Below, piece by piece: positions 54,163-63,090 of a stretch of 64,000 nt of DNA (position 1 is the stretch's first letter; every line of letters begins with the position of its first letter). Position numbers and translations under genes: made by a program. Location: NCBI RefSeq assembly GCF_900111515.1, contig NZ_FOHS01000001.1, positions 875,419-939,418 on the forward strand, read 5' to 3'. This stretch comes from Hymenobacter actinosclerus. Lineage in GTDB: Bacteria > Bacteroidota > Bacteroidia > Cytophagales > Hymenobacteraceae. The notes below the pieces were generated by a model, which was given only the letters and a program-made list of their open reading frames with translations, was not told where the DNA came from and did not search any database.

Positions 54163-55389
54163 TTACGGCAGCAGCAGCGACGAGTCGCCGTAGCTGAGGA
54201 AGCGGTAGTCGTGGGCCAGCGCGTGGTCGTACACGCGCCGCCAGTCGGGCCCGAGCAGGGCCGCTACCAGCAGCAGCAGGGTGCTTTCGGGCTGGTGGAA
54301 ATTGGTGATGAGCCCGCGCACCACCCGGAAGCGGTAGCCGGGCGCAATCAGCAGCTGGGTGGTAGCGTGCAGCGTGTCGGAGCCGGTAAGCGCCAGCTGG
54401 TCGAGCAGCGCCGCCAGGGCCTGCGGGGTTGATACTTCTGCCCCGGTCTCGTAGGGCTGCCACTGGCTTACGTGCCAGCTGGGCAGCCGCGCCGGCTGCT
54501 GCACCAGCGCCGCGCCCAGCCAGTACAGGCTTTCGAGCGTGCGCAGGCTGGTAGTGCCCACTGGAATAAGCGGGTGCCCTTCCGCCAGGTGCGCCAGCAG
54601 CCGCCGCAGCGTGTCGGCCGTCACGCTGAACGGCTCGCCGTGCATGGGGTGGTCGGCCATCTGCTCGGCCTTTACCGGTTGAAACGTACCCGCGCCCACG
54701 TGCAGCGTTACGCGGGCGGCGGCGGTGCGGCGCTCGGCCAGCTCGGCCAGCACGGCTTCCGAAAAATGCAGCCCGGCCGTAGGAGCCGCCACGGCACCCT
54801 CGTGGGCGGCGTACACCGTTTGGTAGCGCACGGCGTCCACGTCGGTATCGGGGCGGTTGAGGTAGGGCGGCAGGGGCAGGTGGCCAGCGCCGCGCAGCAC
54901 TTCGGCAAACGGCAGCTCGGCCGGCTCCCAAATAAAGGCAATCAGGGCGTAGCCGTCGTGCTGCTCGGTGCGCTCGGCGTGCAGGGTGGCTGGCTGGCCA
55001 TTGGCCTCAAAGTCCAGCGTTACAGGGCCATCCTTCCAGCGGCGGCCATTGCCCACCAGGCATTTCCAGACGCAGGCGCCCGTTTGCTGCATGGCCGGCT
55101 CAATGGCCCGGTGCGGCGCCACCGGCTCCAGGCAAAACAGCTCGACCATGCCGCCCGTGGGCCGCCTAGCAAACAGCCGCGCCCGCACCACTTTGGTATC
55201 GTTGAACACTAGCAGGCTGTTTTCGGGCAGCAGCGCGGGCAGGTCGCGAAACGTTCGGTCGCCCAGCAGCCCCTGCTGATACACCAGCAGCTTCGACTGG
55301 TCGCGGTTGGTCAGCGGCTCGGGGGCAATGCGCTCGGGCGGCAGCTGGTAGGTGAAATCGTGAATGGAAAGCCGGCGCGGGTCAGTCAT
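54163..55389 (-). CDS. queA: S-adenosylmethionine:tRNA ribosyltransferase-isomerase
   Basis: 408 residues, somewhat longer than the approximately 350 of the E. coli enzyme, as in relatives. Family blocks: LLVFNDTKVVRARLFARR, VRYQTVYAAHEGAVAAPTAGLHFS, VTLHVGAGTFQPVKAEQMADHPMHGEPF, VGTTSLRTLESLYW and LITNFHQPESTLLLLVAALLG. It adds the epoxycyclopentane unit to queuosine at the tRNA wobble position. A diverged hairpin lies just upstream of its start. Confidence 0.97.
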   Translation of the reverse strand: MTDPRRLSIHDFTYQLPPERIAPEPLTNRDQSKLLVYQQGLLGDRTFRDLPALLPENSLLVFNDTKVVRARLFARRPTGGMVELFCLEPVAPHRAIEPAMQQTGACVWKCLVGNGRRWKDGPVTLDFEANGQPATLHAERTEQHDGYALIAFIWEPAELPFAEVLRGAGHLPLPPYLNRPDTDVDAVRYQTVYAAHEGAVAAPTAGLHFSEAVLAELAERRTAAARVTLHVGAGTFQPVKAEQMADHPMHGEPFSVTADTLRRLLAHLAEGHPLIPVGTTSLRTLESLYWLGAALVQQPARLPSWHVSQWQPYETGAEVSTPQALAALLDQLALTGSDTLHATTQLLIAPGYRFRVVRGLITNFHQPESTLLLLVAALLGPDWRRVYDHALAHDYRFLSYGDSSLLLP

Positions 55390-55393
55390 GGTG

Positions 55394-55534
55394 TTTGAGC
55401 TACAAGCCGCAAGCTACAAGCTGCAAGCTTTTTTGACGCCCTGGCAATCCATAAAACAGCCAAATAAGGCATAATAGCAGGAGTATGCTCCTGGAACATA
55501 CTTGCAGTTTGTGGCTTGCAGCTGGCAGCTCAAA
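55394..55534. repeat. Diverged hairpin of AAGC words (34-bp arms)
   Basis: Arms 55394-55427 and 55501-55534 pair at 29 of 34 positions. They use the same kind of AAGCTACAAGC words as the perfect hairpin at 7.4 kb. The spacer holds a small stem (GCAGGAG / CTCCTG). It lies between the queA start (55389) and the methyltransferase stop (55537). Five mismatches suggest an older element. Confidence 0.8.
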
Positions 55535-55536
55535 AA

Positions 55537-56313
55537 TCACTTTTGAAAAAACAGCAAATGCTGCTGGGGCAGGGTTTCGACCGAGTCGGTGAGGCGCAGG
55601 CCCACGGCGGCCATTTCGCGGCGGGCCTGGGCTACGCTCATCTTGTGGATGCGCTTGATGGGTACGTTGGGGTCTTCGGCCCGGTACTCAACCAGGGCCA
55701 GCCGGCCGGTGGGCGAGAGGGCCTGCCGGATGGCGCGGGCCATTTCGCGCGGGTAGTCGAACTCGTGGTAGGCATCCACAATGAGCACCAGATCGACCTG
55801 ACCAGCGGGCAGATTAGGGTTTTGGGTGGTGCCGCGCACCGGAATGACGTTGTTGGCCCCGAGCTTCGTTTTGGTTTCGCGCAGGCTGGCCAGCATTTCG
55901 GGCTGAATATCGACGGCCAGCACCTTGCCCTGGGGCACCAGTGGGCTCATCTTGAAGGTGAAGTAGCCCGTGCCGGCCCCGATATCGGCCACTACGTCGG
56001 TGGGCTTGAGCTTCAGCTCGCGCAGCAGCTGCTCGGTCCCTTCCTCGCTCGACCTCGCCGAGCGGTCGAGCCAGGCGGCCCCTTCGTGGCCCATTACGTG
56101 GGCAATCTGGCGGCCCAAGTAGTATTTGCCGATGCCGTTGAGGTCTTGGGGGGCGCGGCGCTCGTAGCCGCTGCTATCGGGCGCGGCGGCCCGGCGCTGC
56201 TCGGTAAGCTGGGCCGTGGTACCCTCGCTCATCGACTGGGTACAGGCGCCAGCCGCCAGCAACAGAGCTCCCAGCGCGCCGAGAGGCAGGAAAAGTCTTA
56301 TTTGGTTGACCAT
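55537..56313 (-). CDS. SAM-dependent methyltransferase with a lipoprotein-type signal
   Basis: 258 residues. The N-terminus MVNQIRLFLPLGALGALLLA followed by AGAC looks like a lipoprotein signal with Cys at about 24. The remainder is a class I methyltransferase: motif I VVADIGAGTGYFTF, acidic AVDIQPEML, and DLVLIVDAYHEFDYP, ending RLTDSVETLPQQHLLFF. SAM is not expected outside the cytoplasm, so either the signal is not used, the protein is cytoplasmically anchored, or the domain has another role. Homologues with such signals exist in many bacteria. Confidence 0.8.
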   Translation of the reverse strand: MVNQIRLFLPLGALGALLLAAGACTQSMSEGTTAQLTEQRRAAAPDSSGYERRAPQDLNGIGKYYLGRQIAHVMGHEGAAWLDRSARSSEEGTEQLLRELKLKPTDVVADIGAGTGYFTFKMSPLVPQGKVLAVDIQPEMLASLRETKTKLGANNVIPVRGTTQNPNLPAGQVDLVLIVDAYHEFDYPREMARAIRQALSPTGRLALVEYRAEDPNVPIKRIHKMSVAQARREMAAVGLRLTDSVETLPQQHLLFFQK

Positions 56314-56455
56314 AATCAGAAGGCAAATAACGGACTTGCGGCTAACAAAAAGCCCGGCGGAACGGTTCGGGGCGGCCCCAATTGCCAGCCGGTAGCGGCA
56401 GTAAGGCCCTGACTGGCTGGACCAAGTCGCGCCACTGCCGCGGGCAATTCAACAG

Positions 56456-56490
56456 TTTGTCTGGTTTTATAGGCTTATTTTATAATTTAG
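56456..56490 (+). promoter_or_regulatory. Candidate promoter of the Ala/Pro-rich lipoprotein gene
   Basis: TTTG at 56456-56459 followed after 23 bases by TAATTTAG at 56483-56490, one base off the -7 consensus, within an AT-rich leader. Confidence 0.4.
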
Positions 56491-56535
56491 CCCGTACAAA
56501 TTGCTATCACATCTTTCACTTTTCTTTCTTTCCTT

Positions 56536-57138
56536 ATGAAACACCTGTCCAATCTGTTGCGCAAACTCACCGCGGTAGCGGCAGTAGGTATTGCCCTAAC
56601 GAGCTGCAACCGCGCCGAGTATGCGATGCTGCCCAAAACGGGCGCTTCGGCCTACCATGGCACCCAGCGTGCTACCATCATCAAGCCCGCTCCGGCTGCT
56701 GAGGTGGCTGTAGCGCCGCAGGTTGCTCCTGAGGCCGTAGCTGCGCCCGAAGTTGTTGCTGCACCTGTGGCCGCCCCGGCTGCTAAGCCCGTAGCAGTTG
56801 CCAAAGCTGCCCCCGCTACGGCTAAGGCTGCTCCGGTAACTGCCGCTACTCCCGCCAAGGCCCCGAAAGCAAGCTTCATGCAGAAGGCGCTGGTGCAGAA
56901 AATTGCCAAGAAGGCCGATAAGCTGGCTGCTAAAGCGCAGTTGAACAAGGGCTCGGAAACGGCCGCCGCCAACCGCCTCGAAGGCAAGCTACGGCAGGGA
57001 GTTATTCTGCTGCTGGCCGGCCTGCTGATTGAGGTGCTGGGTGCCATCACCGGTATCGGCATCATCTACGTGCTGGGTGCCATTGTTGCCCTCATCGGCG
57101 TCGTGCTCATCATCCTCTACCTGCTCGACGAAATCTAA
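56536..57138 (+). CDS. Ala/Pro-rich lipoprotein with C-terminal membrane hairpin
   Basis: 200 residues. Lipoprotein signal MKHLSNLLRKLTAVAAVGIA followed by LTSC with Cys at 24; then a low-complexity linker of Ala, Val, Pro and Lys (about 50-110); a basic helix (MQKALVQKIAKKADKLAAKA); and two closely spaced hydrophobic helices at 155-197 (GVILLLAGLLIEVLGAI, IYVLGAIVALIGVVLIILYL). The linker could span periplasm or peptidoglycan. The C-terminal helices resemble the PMP3/YqaE style but no exact motif is seen. Confidence 0.7.
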   Translation: MKHLSNLLRKLTAVAAVGIALTSCNRAEYAMLPKTGASAYHGTQRATIIKPAPAAEVAVAPQVAPEAVAAPEVVAAPVAAPAAKPVAVAKAAPATAKAAPVTAATPAKAPKASFMQKALVQKIAKKADKLAAKAQLNKGSETAAANRLEGKLRQGVILLLAGLLIEVLGAITGIGIIYVLGAIVALIGVVLIILYLLDEI

Positions 57139-57212
57139 GCATCATCACTTCAATGCAAAACGCCCCGGTTGCCAGTTGGCAGCCGGGGCGTTTTGCGTTG
57201 GAGTGATGATGC
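57139..57212 (+). terminator. Strong extended terminator hairpin
   Basis: GCAAAACGCCCCGG (57155-57168) and CCGGGGCGTTTTGC (57183-57196) pair, and the outer CATCATCACT / AGTGATGATG extends the stem. It lies between the convergent lipoprotein gene and priA. Confidence 0.85.
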
Positions 57213-57222
57213 TATGTGTGTT

Positions 57223-59772
57223 CTACATCGGGTCCACGTCGGCGGCCAGGCGCACCTGCTTGAACTCCTTCTGGTCGCGCACTACGTCGAGGGCAGCCAT
57301 AATATCGGCCTTGGCGGCTTTGAGCACGGTGTGTTCGCGGCTGAGCTTAACGGTTATTTCCTGGAGGTAAAAGTTGCGGATGCGGAAGATGTAGGGCGCC
57401 TCGGGGCCCAGCACGGCCTCGCGGCCCAGCCGGTCGACCAACTCCTGGGTCAGCAGCAGCGCCGCCCGCTCGCCCACCGTCACGTCGACGTGCTTTACGG
57501 TAAGGCGGATGATGCGCATGAAGGGCGGGTAGCCGTGCTCCCGGCGCTGCGTTATTTCGTACTCGTAGAACTCCAGATAGTCGTTGCGCATCACCTTGTC
57601 GAAGATGACCTGCTCGGGGTCGGCCGTCTGGATAATCACGCGGCCCTTCTTGCCCTTGCGGCCCGCCCGCCCGCTCACCTGCACAAACATCTGGAAGGCC
57701 CGCTCGTGGGCCCGGAAGTCGGGATAGTGAATAATAGAATCGGCATTGATAATGCCCACCAGGCTCACGTTGGCGAAGTCGAGGCCCTTGGTGACCATCT
57801 GGGTGCCCACCAGAATGTTGGTTTTCTGCTGCTCGAAGTCGGAAATAATCTGCTGGTACGAGTTCTTGGCGCGGGTCGTGTCGAGGTCCATGCGCTGCAC
57901 CTGGGCGGCGGGCAGCATCACTTTCAGGTCGTCTTCGATTTTCTCGGTGCCGAAGCCCACGGTTTTCACGTTGCGCGAGCCGCAGGCCGGGCACTGGGTG
58001 GGCATCCGGTCGTGGTGGCCGCAGTAGTGGCAGCGCAGCTCGTGGGCCTGCTTGTGGTAGCTCAGGCTCACGGCGCAGTTGGTGCACTTGGGAATCCAGC
58101 CGCAGTCGAGGCAGTTGATGAACGGGGCGTAGCCACGGCGGTTCTGGAACAGAATTACCTGCTCCTGCTGGGCCAGCTTGCTCTCCATTTCAGCCATCAG
58201 TTCGGGCGTGAAGTGGTTGAGCATGGTTTTCTGCTCCCGGCTCTTACGGGTGTCCACGAGCACGATTTCGGGCAGGCCGGCCTCGCCGAAGCGCTTGGTG
58301 AGGCTCACCAGCCCGTAGCGGCCGGCTCGCGCCTGGTAGTAGGTTTCCACGGCCGGGGTGGCCGAGCCGAGCAGGGTTTTGGAACCCTGGAAGTGGGCCA
58401 TCATCAGGGCCACCTCGCGGGCGTTGTAGCGCGGGGCCGGGTCGTACTGCTTGTAGCTGCTCTCGTGCTCCTCGTCTACAATCGTGAGGGCCAGGTTATC
58501 GAACGGCAGAAACACGGCCGAGCGCACGCCCACTACCACCTGAAACCGGCCCGAGAGTACCCCGTTCCACACTTCCACCCGCTCGTTGTCGGAGAATTTG
58601 GAGTGGTACACGCCCAGCCGCGAGCCGAACACCCGCATAAGCCGCGTCACAATCTGGGCCGTGAGGGCAATTTCGGGCAGCAGGTAGAGCACCTGCCCGC
58701 CGCCATCCAGCGCCTGCTTGATCAGGTCGATGTAGATTTCGGTTTTGCCCGCACCCGTTACGCCGTGCAGCAGCACGATATCCTTGGCCTGGAACTCGCG
58801 CATCACCGCGTCGCGGGCCTCCACCTGCGTGTCGGTCAGCGTGAAGTGCATGTTGGCCTCGGCGTCATCCTCATCCAATGGGAAGCGCGACACAATCTGG
58901 TCGAACTGCTCCAGGATGCCGTTTTTGATGAGCGTGTTGACGGCGGAAGGCGACAGGTGCGGGGCCGAGGTGAGAGCCGCCTTGTCCATGCCGCGATGGT
59001 TGGCGTGCTCGTTCTGGTACACCGGCACCCGCTGCAAATAGCGCATCACCACATCGAGCTGCTTGGCCTTGCTGGCCAGCTGCCCGAACAGCTCCTCCAG
59101 CGCCGCCTCGGCCACGTAGCGGTGCGCCAGCCGCACTTTCTTCACCACCTTGGGCGCGTACTTGTCCTTGAGGTGCTCAAACAAAAACACCACGTCCTTC
59201 TGCATCAAGGACTTGATGTATTTGTGGAACGAGGCAATGCCCAGCACCTCGCCCACCTCGGTAAACGTCAGCGACTTGCCTTCCTCCTGGCCCGAACTCA
59301 GCGCATCCACCACCTTCTGCTCCTGCTCGCCGAGCGGGTAGGGGTGGGTATCGGGCTCGAAGGCCGGATGCAGCTGAACCCGGCTCTCGGAAGAAAGCTT
59401 GAGGGCCGAGGGTAAGGCCGCGTTAATGACCTCGCCCAGGGTGCAGAGGTAGTACTCGGCAATCCAGGCAAACAGCTTCAGCTGGGGCTGGGTCACAACG
59501 GGCGCGTCGTCGATAAACTCCAGGATGTACTTGGCCTGGTAGGCGGCGGGCGGCGTCTGGTGCACGGCCGCTACAATGCAGCTCAGCGTGCGCTTGGCCC
59601 CAAACTGCACCAGCACCCGGCCCCCAATCACCACCTGGTCGTTCAGCTCGAACGGCACGCGGTAGGTGTAGAGGCGGGGCAGCGGCAGGGGCAGAATAAC
59701 GTCGGCAAACAGCGTGACGCGGTCGGCCGCTGCTTCCGGCGCGGGCTGCACAAAATCAAACGAAAGACTCAA
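57223..59772 (-). CDS. priA: Primosomal protein N', replication restart helicase
   Basis: 849 residues. The 3'-end DNA-binding domain (LFADVILPLPLPRLYTYRVP) is followed by the superfamily 2 helicase core with Walker A HGVTGAGKTEIY, DEEHESSYKQYDPAPRY, and motifs LGSATPAVETYYQ and GTQMVTKGLDFANV. The eight zinc-binding cysteines lie between NCLDCGWIPKCTNC and HYCGHHDRMPTQCPACGS. It reloads the replisome at stalled forks. A near -7 box (TATCTTTA, minus strand) at 59840-59847 lies 68 bases upstream. Confidence 0.98.
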   Translation of the reverse strand: MSLSFDFVQPAPEAAADRVTLFADVILPLPLPRLYTYRVPFELNDQVVIGGRVLVQFGAKRTLSCIVAAVHQTPPAAYQAKYILEFIDDAPVVTQPQLKLFAWIAEYYLCTLGEVINAALPSALKLSSESRVQLHPAFEPDTHPYPLGEQEQKVVDALSSGQEEGKSLTFTEVGEVLGIASFHKYIKSLMQKDVVFLFEHLKDKYAPKVVKKVRLAHRYVAEAALEELFGQLASKAKQLDVVMRYLQRVPVYQNEHANHRGMDKAALTSAPHLSPSAVNTLIKNGILEQFDQIVSRFPLDEDDAEANMHFTLTDTQVEARDAVMREFQAKDIVLLHGVTGAGKTEIYIDLIKQALDGGGQVLYLLPEIALTAQIVTRLMRVFGSRLGVYHSKFSDNERVEVWNGVLSGRFQVVVGVRSAVFLPFDNLALTIVDEEHESSYKQYDPAPRYNAREVALMMAHFQGSKTLLGSATPAVETYYQARAGRYGLVSLTKRFGEAGLPEIVLVDTRKSREQKTMLNHFTPELMAEMESKLAQQEQVILFQNRRGYAPFINCLDCGWIPKCTNCAVSLSYHKQAHELRCHYCGHHDRMPTQCPACGSRNVKTVGFGTEKIEDDLKVMLPAAQVQRMDLDTTRAKNSYQQIISDFEQQKTNILVGTQMVTKGLDFANVSLVGIINADSIIHYPDFRAHERAFQMFVQVSGRAGRKGKKGRVIIQTADPEQVIFDKVMRNDYLEFYEYEITQRREHGYPPFMRIIRLTVKHVDVTVGERAALLLTQELVDRLGREAVLGPEAPYIFRIRNFYLQEITVKLSREHTVLKAAKADIMAALDVVRDQKEFKQVRLAADVDPM

Positions 59773-60031
59773 CAGAAGGCAAAAACAGAAAGAAGAACAC
59801 CAACCGACGGGCGGCAGCCAACGGCGGCGGTACAGTTAGTAAAGATACAGCACCGGCCGCCCCCGCGGAAACCAAACCCCCAAATTCCGGCCGCCGCTAC
59901 CGTCGAGCCAGTTGCTGGGGTGGCGGCGGAATATCCGGTTGGGCCCGCCAACACCAGCGCAGCGTCCGGAGGCAAGCGGCCGCAGCAGTGCACGGTACCG
60001 CACGGATTGCGTTGCCGATCCAGTTCGCTTT
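59773..60031. other. Intergenic stretch upstream of priA
   Basis: About 260 bases with the probable priA -7 box (59840-59847) and nothing else that I can recognise. Confidence 0.5.
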
Positions 60032-60069
60032 AAAAACGAAACCCAGCCGGCTGGGCTGGGTTTCGTTTT
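60032..60069 (-). terminator. Rho-independent terminator of the GSCFA gene
   Basis: AACGAAACCCAGCC and GGCTGGGTTTCGTT pair around GGCTG, followed on the minus strand by TTTTTA. It ends at the base before the stop codon of the gene. Confidence 0.9.
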
Positions 60070-62781
60070 CTAGTTGTCTTCCGGAGTTTCGGCCCCGGCC
60101 TTTTTGGCTGGTTTGGCCGCCGCCCTGCTCCGCGGCTTGGTCGGTGCCTTGGCCGGAGCCGCTGGAGCCTCCGACGCTGCCTCGGTATCGGTAGCAGCCG
60201 GTTTCGCAGCCGGTTTAGCTTTGGCCGGCGCTTTTTTAGCGGCGGGTTTTGCCTTCGCCTTTGGGGCGGGCTTGGCAGCCTCCGGTGCCTGAGCATCCGG
60301 CGTAGCAGCCGAAGCCGGCGCTGAAACGGCTGTTGGAGCTACAGCAGCGGCTTTTTCGGGCTTGGCGGCAGCCTTGGCCTTTGCGGGTGCTTTGGCTGCT
60401 GCTTTGGGCTTGGCCGCCGGCTTGCGGGCCGGCGCTTTGGCCGGCTCGGTCAAGGCAGTGGTAGATGGTTCGCTGGCGGCTTCCGTGGTTACCGCAACCG
60501 TGGCAGCAGCAGAGTCAGCAACCGCGGGCTTGGCCGCCGGCTTGCGGCGGGCCGGTTTGGCGGGAACTGCTTTCGTTGCTGCCGGTTCGGCAGCGGCTGG
60601 GGCAACCGGGAGGGCTTCGGCAGGTGCCGGAGCAGTTGCCGCCGCCGGCTCGTCTATCGGTTCCTGGTTGGTTTGGGCTTTTGATGGCCGCTTTCTGGCA
60701 GCCGGTTTTCTGTCAGCAGTGGCGGGGGGAGTTGTAGCGGCCGGTACAACCGTAGCCGCCGGGGTTGCCACAACCGGAGTCGGCAGCACTGCCTCTGTAG
60801 TAGCCGAAGGAGCGACAGCAGCTGCCTCCTGCGGTACCGGGGCGGCCTCGGTAGATGGGGTTATCGTTTCGGCGTCAACCGCGAACAGCGGCTGGCGACC
60901 GGGGCGGCCACCGTAGCGCGGGGCCTGCTCGCGCTTGCTGCCCCGGCGGTTGTTGCGGCTGCGGCGGGCTTCCGGCGTCGCTTCGTCCGCTTCCGGGGTG
61001 ACCTGCTCGGCTTCGTCGGTGCTGGCTGGCGTGGCCGGGGTGCTGGCGGCCGTGGGCTGAGGCCGTGGCTGACGCAACTGGGCCTCCGTTACGTAAACCA
61101 CTTCCGATGCCGGCTCATCGTCGGAGTCGGCAATATCAGTCGGCGCAGCGGGCCGCGCTTCATCGGGCAACGGCGCGGGCGCAGTGGCCACGGCGCTGGT
61201 TTCGGGCTGACCTTCGGAGCCGCTCTGCTCGGCGGCGAGGCGGGCGTGCTTGCGCTTGGTGCGCTTGGCGCCACCCCGCGAGCGGCGCTTCTTGCGCCGG
61301 GCCGCTTCCTCGGCCGTTTCCGGCTCGCCCGATGCCTCGTTTTCGGCACTTTCGTCGCTGTCATCTTCCGTCTCGTCGGTCAGGTCGGTAACGGTAGGCG
61401 AGTAGGCATGGTCGTAGGCCGAGTCGCCCGACACAGTCGTTTCGTCCGTATCGGTGTCTTCCGTTTCCGGTTCCGTGTCTTCGGCATCCTCCACCAGCAG
61501 GCCGGCCCCGGGCCGGATAAGGCTGGCCTGGGAGGTAAGCCGGGTTTTGGCAAATACCGCCCGGTTGATCTCCTTCTTCCCGTCCGGCTTCCTGCCCGCG
61601 TCCTGCTTGGGTGCGGCCGGCTCCGTAGCGGCCACAGCGTCCTGCTTGGGAGCAGCCGATTCCGTAGCGGCCACGGCCACCTGCGCGGCGGCTACGGGCT
61701 GCGCTTCGTCCAGCGCGGCCTGGTCGTCGAACGAGCCAATATCAATGCGCTCCTCACCGTCATCGTAAACCTCTTCCTCCACCGGAGCTGTGCTCCTGGG
61801 GTCGGGCAGGTTGGCCAGCTCGCGCTCTACGTGCAGCAGCTCCATGCGGACATCGGCCGTGCCGCCGAGCTTGCGCAGGCGCTCCAGGGTGCTTTCGAGG
61901 AAGGCGCGATGCTCGGGCGCCGCCGGGTGCAGCGGCTTATGGCCCAGGTTCTGGCGGATACCTTCCCACTCCTTCTTGAAGCGGCCGAAAGCGGCGTCGA
62001 AGTAGGTGCGGGTAAACTTCTCCCACACGTAGTTCTCGCCCGTTTCCGAGAGGTGCAGCATGTCGGAGGCGTAGAAGCGGTAGTCGCGCAAGTCGTCCAT
62101 CAGCAGCTCGTAGGCCGGGAAGTACGTTACGTCGGGCAGCAGCTCGCTCAGGTAGTGGCAGGCCACGCGCAGCATGGCCTTGCTGGCCGAGTTGAGCACC
62201 AGCGTGTCCTTGAGGTGGCGCACCGGGCTTACCGTGAGCACAAACCGCAGCTTGGGGTTGATGCGCCGCAGATACGCATGGGTTTCGGCCACGGCCGCAA
62301 TTATCTCGTCGGCCGTCAGCAGCTCCTTATCGAACTGGTCGGCCGGAATTTTATGGCAGTTGCTCACCAGCTCGCCGGTTTCGCGCAGGCGGTAAGCGTA
62401 GGCCGAGCCCAGCGTGAGCACCACCACATCGGCCGTGGCCAGAAACACGCCCACCTCGCGGGTGAGCTGCTGAATGTGTTGCAGCAGCTCGACCGGCGAA
62501 TCGGCCCCGATTTCGGCGTGCAGGTCGTAGCTCTGCCAGCGGCCGCGGGCCTCCACCAGATGCTGCTGCCAGTCCATATCCTCGCCGGCCGCCGCGCGCA
62601 GCAGCTTGCAGGCCGAAAGGGGGTTGAACACGGTGCCAAACGGATTGACCAGCGTCGCGACCTTGAACTCGGTCAGGCGCACGCCGATGGAATCCGAAAA
62701 ACAGGACCCCAGCGTGAGCACCCGGGCCGAAGGCGGAAGCTGGTGGGGGAGGGGCGTAAGCGGGATTTCAGTACGAAACAT
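60070..62781 (-). CDS. GSCFA-domain protein with a very long Ala/Lys/Pro-rich tail
   Basis: 903 residues from the ATG of MFRTEIPLTPLPHQLPPSA. The GSCFA domain (1-about 330) begins with the name-giving TLGSCFSDSIG, followed by NPFGTVFNPLS, VLTLGSAYAYRL, LTVSPVRHLKDTL and SDMLHLSETGENYVWEKF, so it is a probable SGNH-like esterase/lipase. The remaining about 560 residues are low complexity: first acidic (EEVYDDGEERIDIGSFDDQ), then basic (RRKKRRSRGGAKRTKRKHAR), then Ala/Lys/Pro repeats like histone H1 (KPKAAAKAPAKAKAAAKPEK). A VAATEPAAPKQD unit is tandemly duplicated. There is no export signal. Confidence 0.82.
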   Translation of the reverse strand: MFRTEIPLTPLPHQLPPSARVLTLGSCFSDSIGVRLTEFKVATLVNPFGTVFNPLSACKLLRAAAGEDMDWQQHLVEARGRWQSYDLHAEIGADSPVELLQHIQQLTREVGVFLATADVVVLTLGSAYAYRLRETGELVSNCHKIPADQFDKELLTADEIIAAVAETHAYLRRINPKLRFVLTVSPVRHLKDTLVLNSASKAMLRVACHYLSELLPDVTYFPAYELLMDDLRDYRFYASDMLHLSETGENYVWEKFTRTYFDAAFGRFKKEWEGIRQNLGHKPLHPAAPEHRAFLESTLERLRKLGGTADVRMELLHVERELANLPDPRSTAPVEEEVYDDGEERIDIGSFDDQAALDEAQPVAAAQVAVAATESAAPKQDAVAATEPAAPKQDAGRKPDGKKEINRAVFAKTRLTSQASLIRPGAGLLVEDAEDTEPETEDTDTDETTVSGDSAYDHAYSPTVTDLTDETEDDSDESAENEASGEPETAEEAARRKKRRSRGGAKRTKRKHARLAAEQSGSEGQPETSAVATAPAPLPDEARPAAPTDIADSDDEPASEVVYVTEAQLRQPRPQPTAASTPATPASTDEAEQVTPEADEATPEARRSRNNRRGSKREQAPRYGGRPGRQPLFAVDAETITPSTEAAPVPQEAAAVAPSATTEAVLPTPVVATPAATVVPAATTPPATADRKPAARKRPSKAQTNQEPIDEPAAATAPAPAEALPVAPAAAEPAATKAVPAKPARRKPAAKPAVADSAAATVAVTTEAASEPSTTALTEPAKAPARKPAAKPKAAAKAPAKAKAAAKPEKAAAVAPTAVSAPASAATPDAQAPEAAKPAPKAKAKPAAKKAPAKAKPAAKPAATDTEAASEAPAAPAKAPTKPRSRAAAKPAKKAGAETPEDN

Positions 62782-63090
62782 TGGGCTGGATAGGGCCCCG
62801 GAGTGGGCCGGCGGGCGGCAGACAACCAACCAAACGGCCCGCGCCCGGCCAAACGGGCCGGTCAGCGGGGCGCATCACTGATAACAGGACGCGGCTCAGT
62901 TGCTGCTTTGAAGATGGGAGAGAAACGCCGCCGGCCGCCCCGGAAAGGCAGCCGACTCAGCGGTTTTACGAACAAAGGTCGTAATAAGTGCTGCAGTATA
63001 CGGCACGGCCAACAAAGAAAACGCCCGGCTGCCAAAGCAAACAATGCAAAAGCACATTGCGTCCTAGGCGGCTATCGGGGCTGCGAGGTA
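62782..63090. other. Gene-free stretch between two minus-strand genes
   Basis: 309 bases, the likely promoter region of the GSCFA gene. The only structure seen is TTACGA (62966-62971) / TCGTAA (62979-62984), a 6-bp inverted repeat with a 7-base spacer. No perfect -7 box was found. Confidence 0.45.

Noticed and set aside
53814..54197. 129-codon plus-strand frame across the small secreted protein
   Set aside because: It overlaps a gene with a clear signal peptide and its own terminator; the plus frame has no support.
57169..59415. 748-codon plus-strand frame opposite priA
   Set aside because: Same reason: antisense of a convincing priA, His/Val-rich nonsense composition.
61246..62793. 515-codon plus-strand frame opposite the GSCFA gene
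   Set aside because: Antisense of a recognisable domain and a low-complexity tail; no start context or motif.
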